The notes under the pieces were generated by a model. The model worked only from the letters and a program-made list of their open reading frames with translations, was not told the origin of the DNA and made no database searches. This document shows positions 4,993 through 5,194 of a stretch of 5,194 nucleotides of DNA, one piece after another (the first letter of the stretch is position 1; each line of letters opens with the position of its first letter). Source of the stretch: Clostridiales bacterium (lineage in GTDB: Bacteria; Bacillota; Clostridia; Oscillospirales; CAG-272); assembly GCA_019415985.1 (NCBI GenBank), contig DXYE01000137.1, positions 1 through 5,194 on the forward strand, written 5' to 3'. The position numbers and the translations under genes were made by a program.

Positions 4993-5046
4993 GCTGAAAC
5001 GTCGGTACCAATGGCCGAAGGTCAGATGACCTGTTGCATTTTTTAA
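4993..5046 (+). other. Two abutting small hairpins before the tRNA promoter, possible RNA element
   Basis: TCGGT-accaatg-GCCGA (5002-5018) is followed with no gap by AGGTC-agat-GACCT (5019-5032). The outer bases AAC (4998-5000) and GTT (5033-5035) could close a three-way junction, and a T run follows. It matches no riboswitch or small RNA that I can name. The rest of 4907-5054 is AT-rich with a 7-bp inverted repeat (4929-4935 with 4965-4971) and no gene. Confidence 0.2.
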
Positions 5047-5054
5047 AAAAGGGC

Positions 5055-5083
5055 TTGACTTTTCAAAAAACATATGATATAAT
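5055..5083 (+). promoter_or_regulatory. Strong sigma-A promoter of the tRNA gene
   Basis: TTGACT (5055-5060), a 17-nt spacer and a perfect TATAAT (5078-5083) with extended TG (TGATATAAT). The start is predicted near 5090, giving a 5' leader of about 28 nt before the tRNA. Near-consensus strength is usual for stable RNA genes. More tRNAs may follow outside the window. Confidence 0.85.
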
Positions 5084-5117
5084 AACTGAGCGATTGTGGG
5101 AATTTTATTTTTTATGT

Positions 5118-5194
5118 GGCGGAATAGCTCAGTTGGCTAGAGCAATCGGTTCATACCCGATAGGTCGTGGGTTCAAGTCCAACTTCCGCTACCA
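5118..5194 (+). tRNA. tRNA-Met (anticodon CAU), elongator type, CCA encoded
   Basis: A complete 77-nt cloverleaf. The acceptor stem (5118-5124 with 5184-5190) has a G1-U72 pair, which I recall as normal for Bacillus/Clostridium elongator tRNA-Met. The D stem is GCTC/GAGC. The anticodon stem ATCGG/CCGAT is perfect, with loop TTCATAC giving CAT at 5152-5154. The T loop is TTCAAGT and the 3' end ACCA is encoded. The first pair is not the C-A mismatch of initiator tRNA, and the GGTTCATACCC core fits elongator Met better than the Ile tRNA that carries a modified CAU. One oddity: the third T-stem pair is G5169-A5181, a mismatch. Confidence 0.92.

Noticed and set aside
4998..5040. T-box or c-di-GMP riboswitch suggested by GGTACC and small hairpins
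   Set aside because: The T-box core GGGTGGTACCGCG is absent, the c-di-GMP aptamer landmarks are absent, and no amino-acid or riboswitch-type gene follows, only a tRNA with its own promoter.
5118..5194. Integration attachment site at the tRNA 3' end
   Set aside because: No second copy of the tRNA 3' end appears in the window and no integrase gene is present; the window simply ends at the CCA.
1..5194. CRISPR array or insertion sequence
   Set aside because: No regularly spaced repeats of 23-40 bp and no transposase-like frame or terminal inverted repeats were seen on either strand.

Overview
The window looks like low- to medium-GC Firmicutes DNA, most likely from an anaerobic member of the Clostridia. 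This rests on strong AAGGAGG-type ribosome binding sites, near-consensus sigma-A promoters in AT-rich spacers, TTG/GTG starts, Cys-rich cytoplasmic-looking proteins and a Bacillus/Clostridium-type elongator tRNA-Met with a G1-U72 pair. The genus cannot be read from the sequence.

Left part (1-1640) is a regulatory stretch. Two small Cro/C1 (XRE) helix-turn-helix genes lie on the minus strand (185-445 and 773-985). Each sits behind a divergent promoter region with inverted repeats placed like operators. The first divergent region (487-538) fires rightward into a short transcript with an excellent ribosome binding site, but a hairpin terminator (615-660) stops it after about 140 nt, so the regulator seems to face an empty or deleted target. 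The second region (1003-1154) fires rightward into a 97-residue protein of unknown family (1223-1516) and carries a perfect 16-bp palindrome, a 13-bp direct repeat with a 20-bp period and a 7-bp inverted repeat over the regulator's own -10. A further strong leftward promoter (80-109) serves a gene outside the window.

Middle (1571-2193): an 18-bp perfect hairpin separates the 97-residue gene from a convergent 72-residue conserved hypothetical gene (1643-1861, minus). A gap of about 330 bp follows, with a pyrimidine-rich tract and no convincing gene.

Right part (2194-4782) is dominated by one 862-residue protein. It has two N-terminal beta-rich regions, a central alpha/beta-hydrolase domain of the prolyl-oligopeptidase/esterase-D type, and C-terminal regions that match the pattern of large POP-like esterases. 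The nucleophile elbow reads G-F-C-S-G, so Cys466 stands where Ser is expected, and the usual His-Gly oxyanion motif is missing. It has no signal peptide. A ribosome-binding-site-led frame coding only for MKKPY follows at once (4805-4822), then a strong terminator (4871-4906). The window ends with a near-consensus promoter and a complete tRNA-Met(CAU) with one mismatch in its T stem.

The most unusual items are the Cys-nucleophile POP-like protein with its five-codon downstream frame, and the two XRE divergent switches, one with a truncated target.
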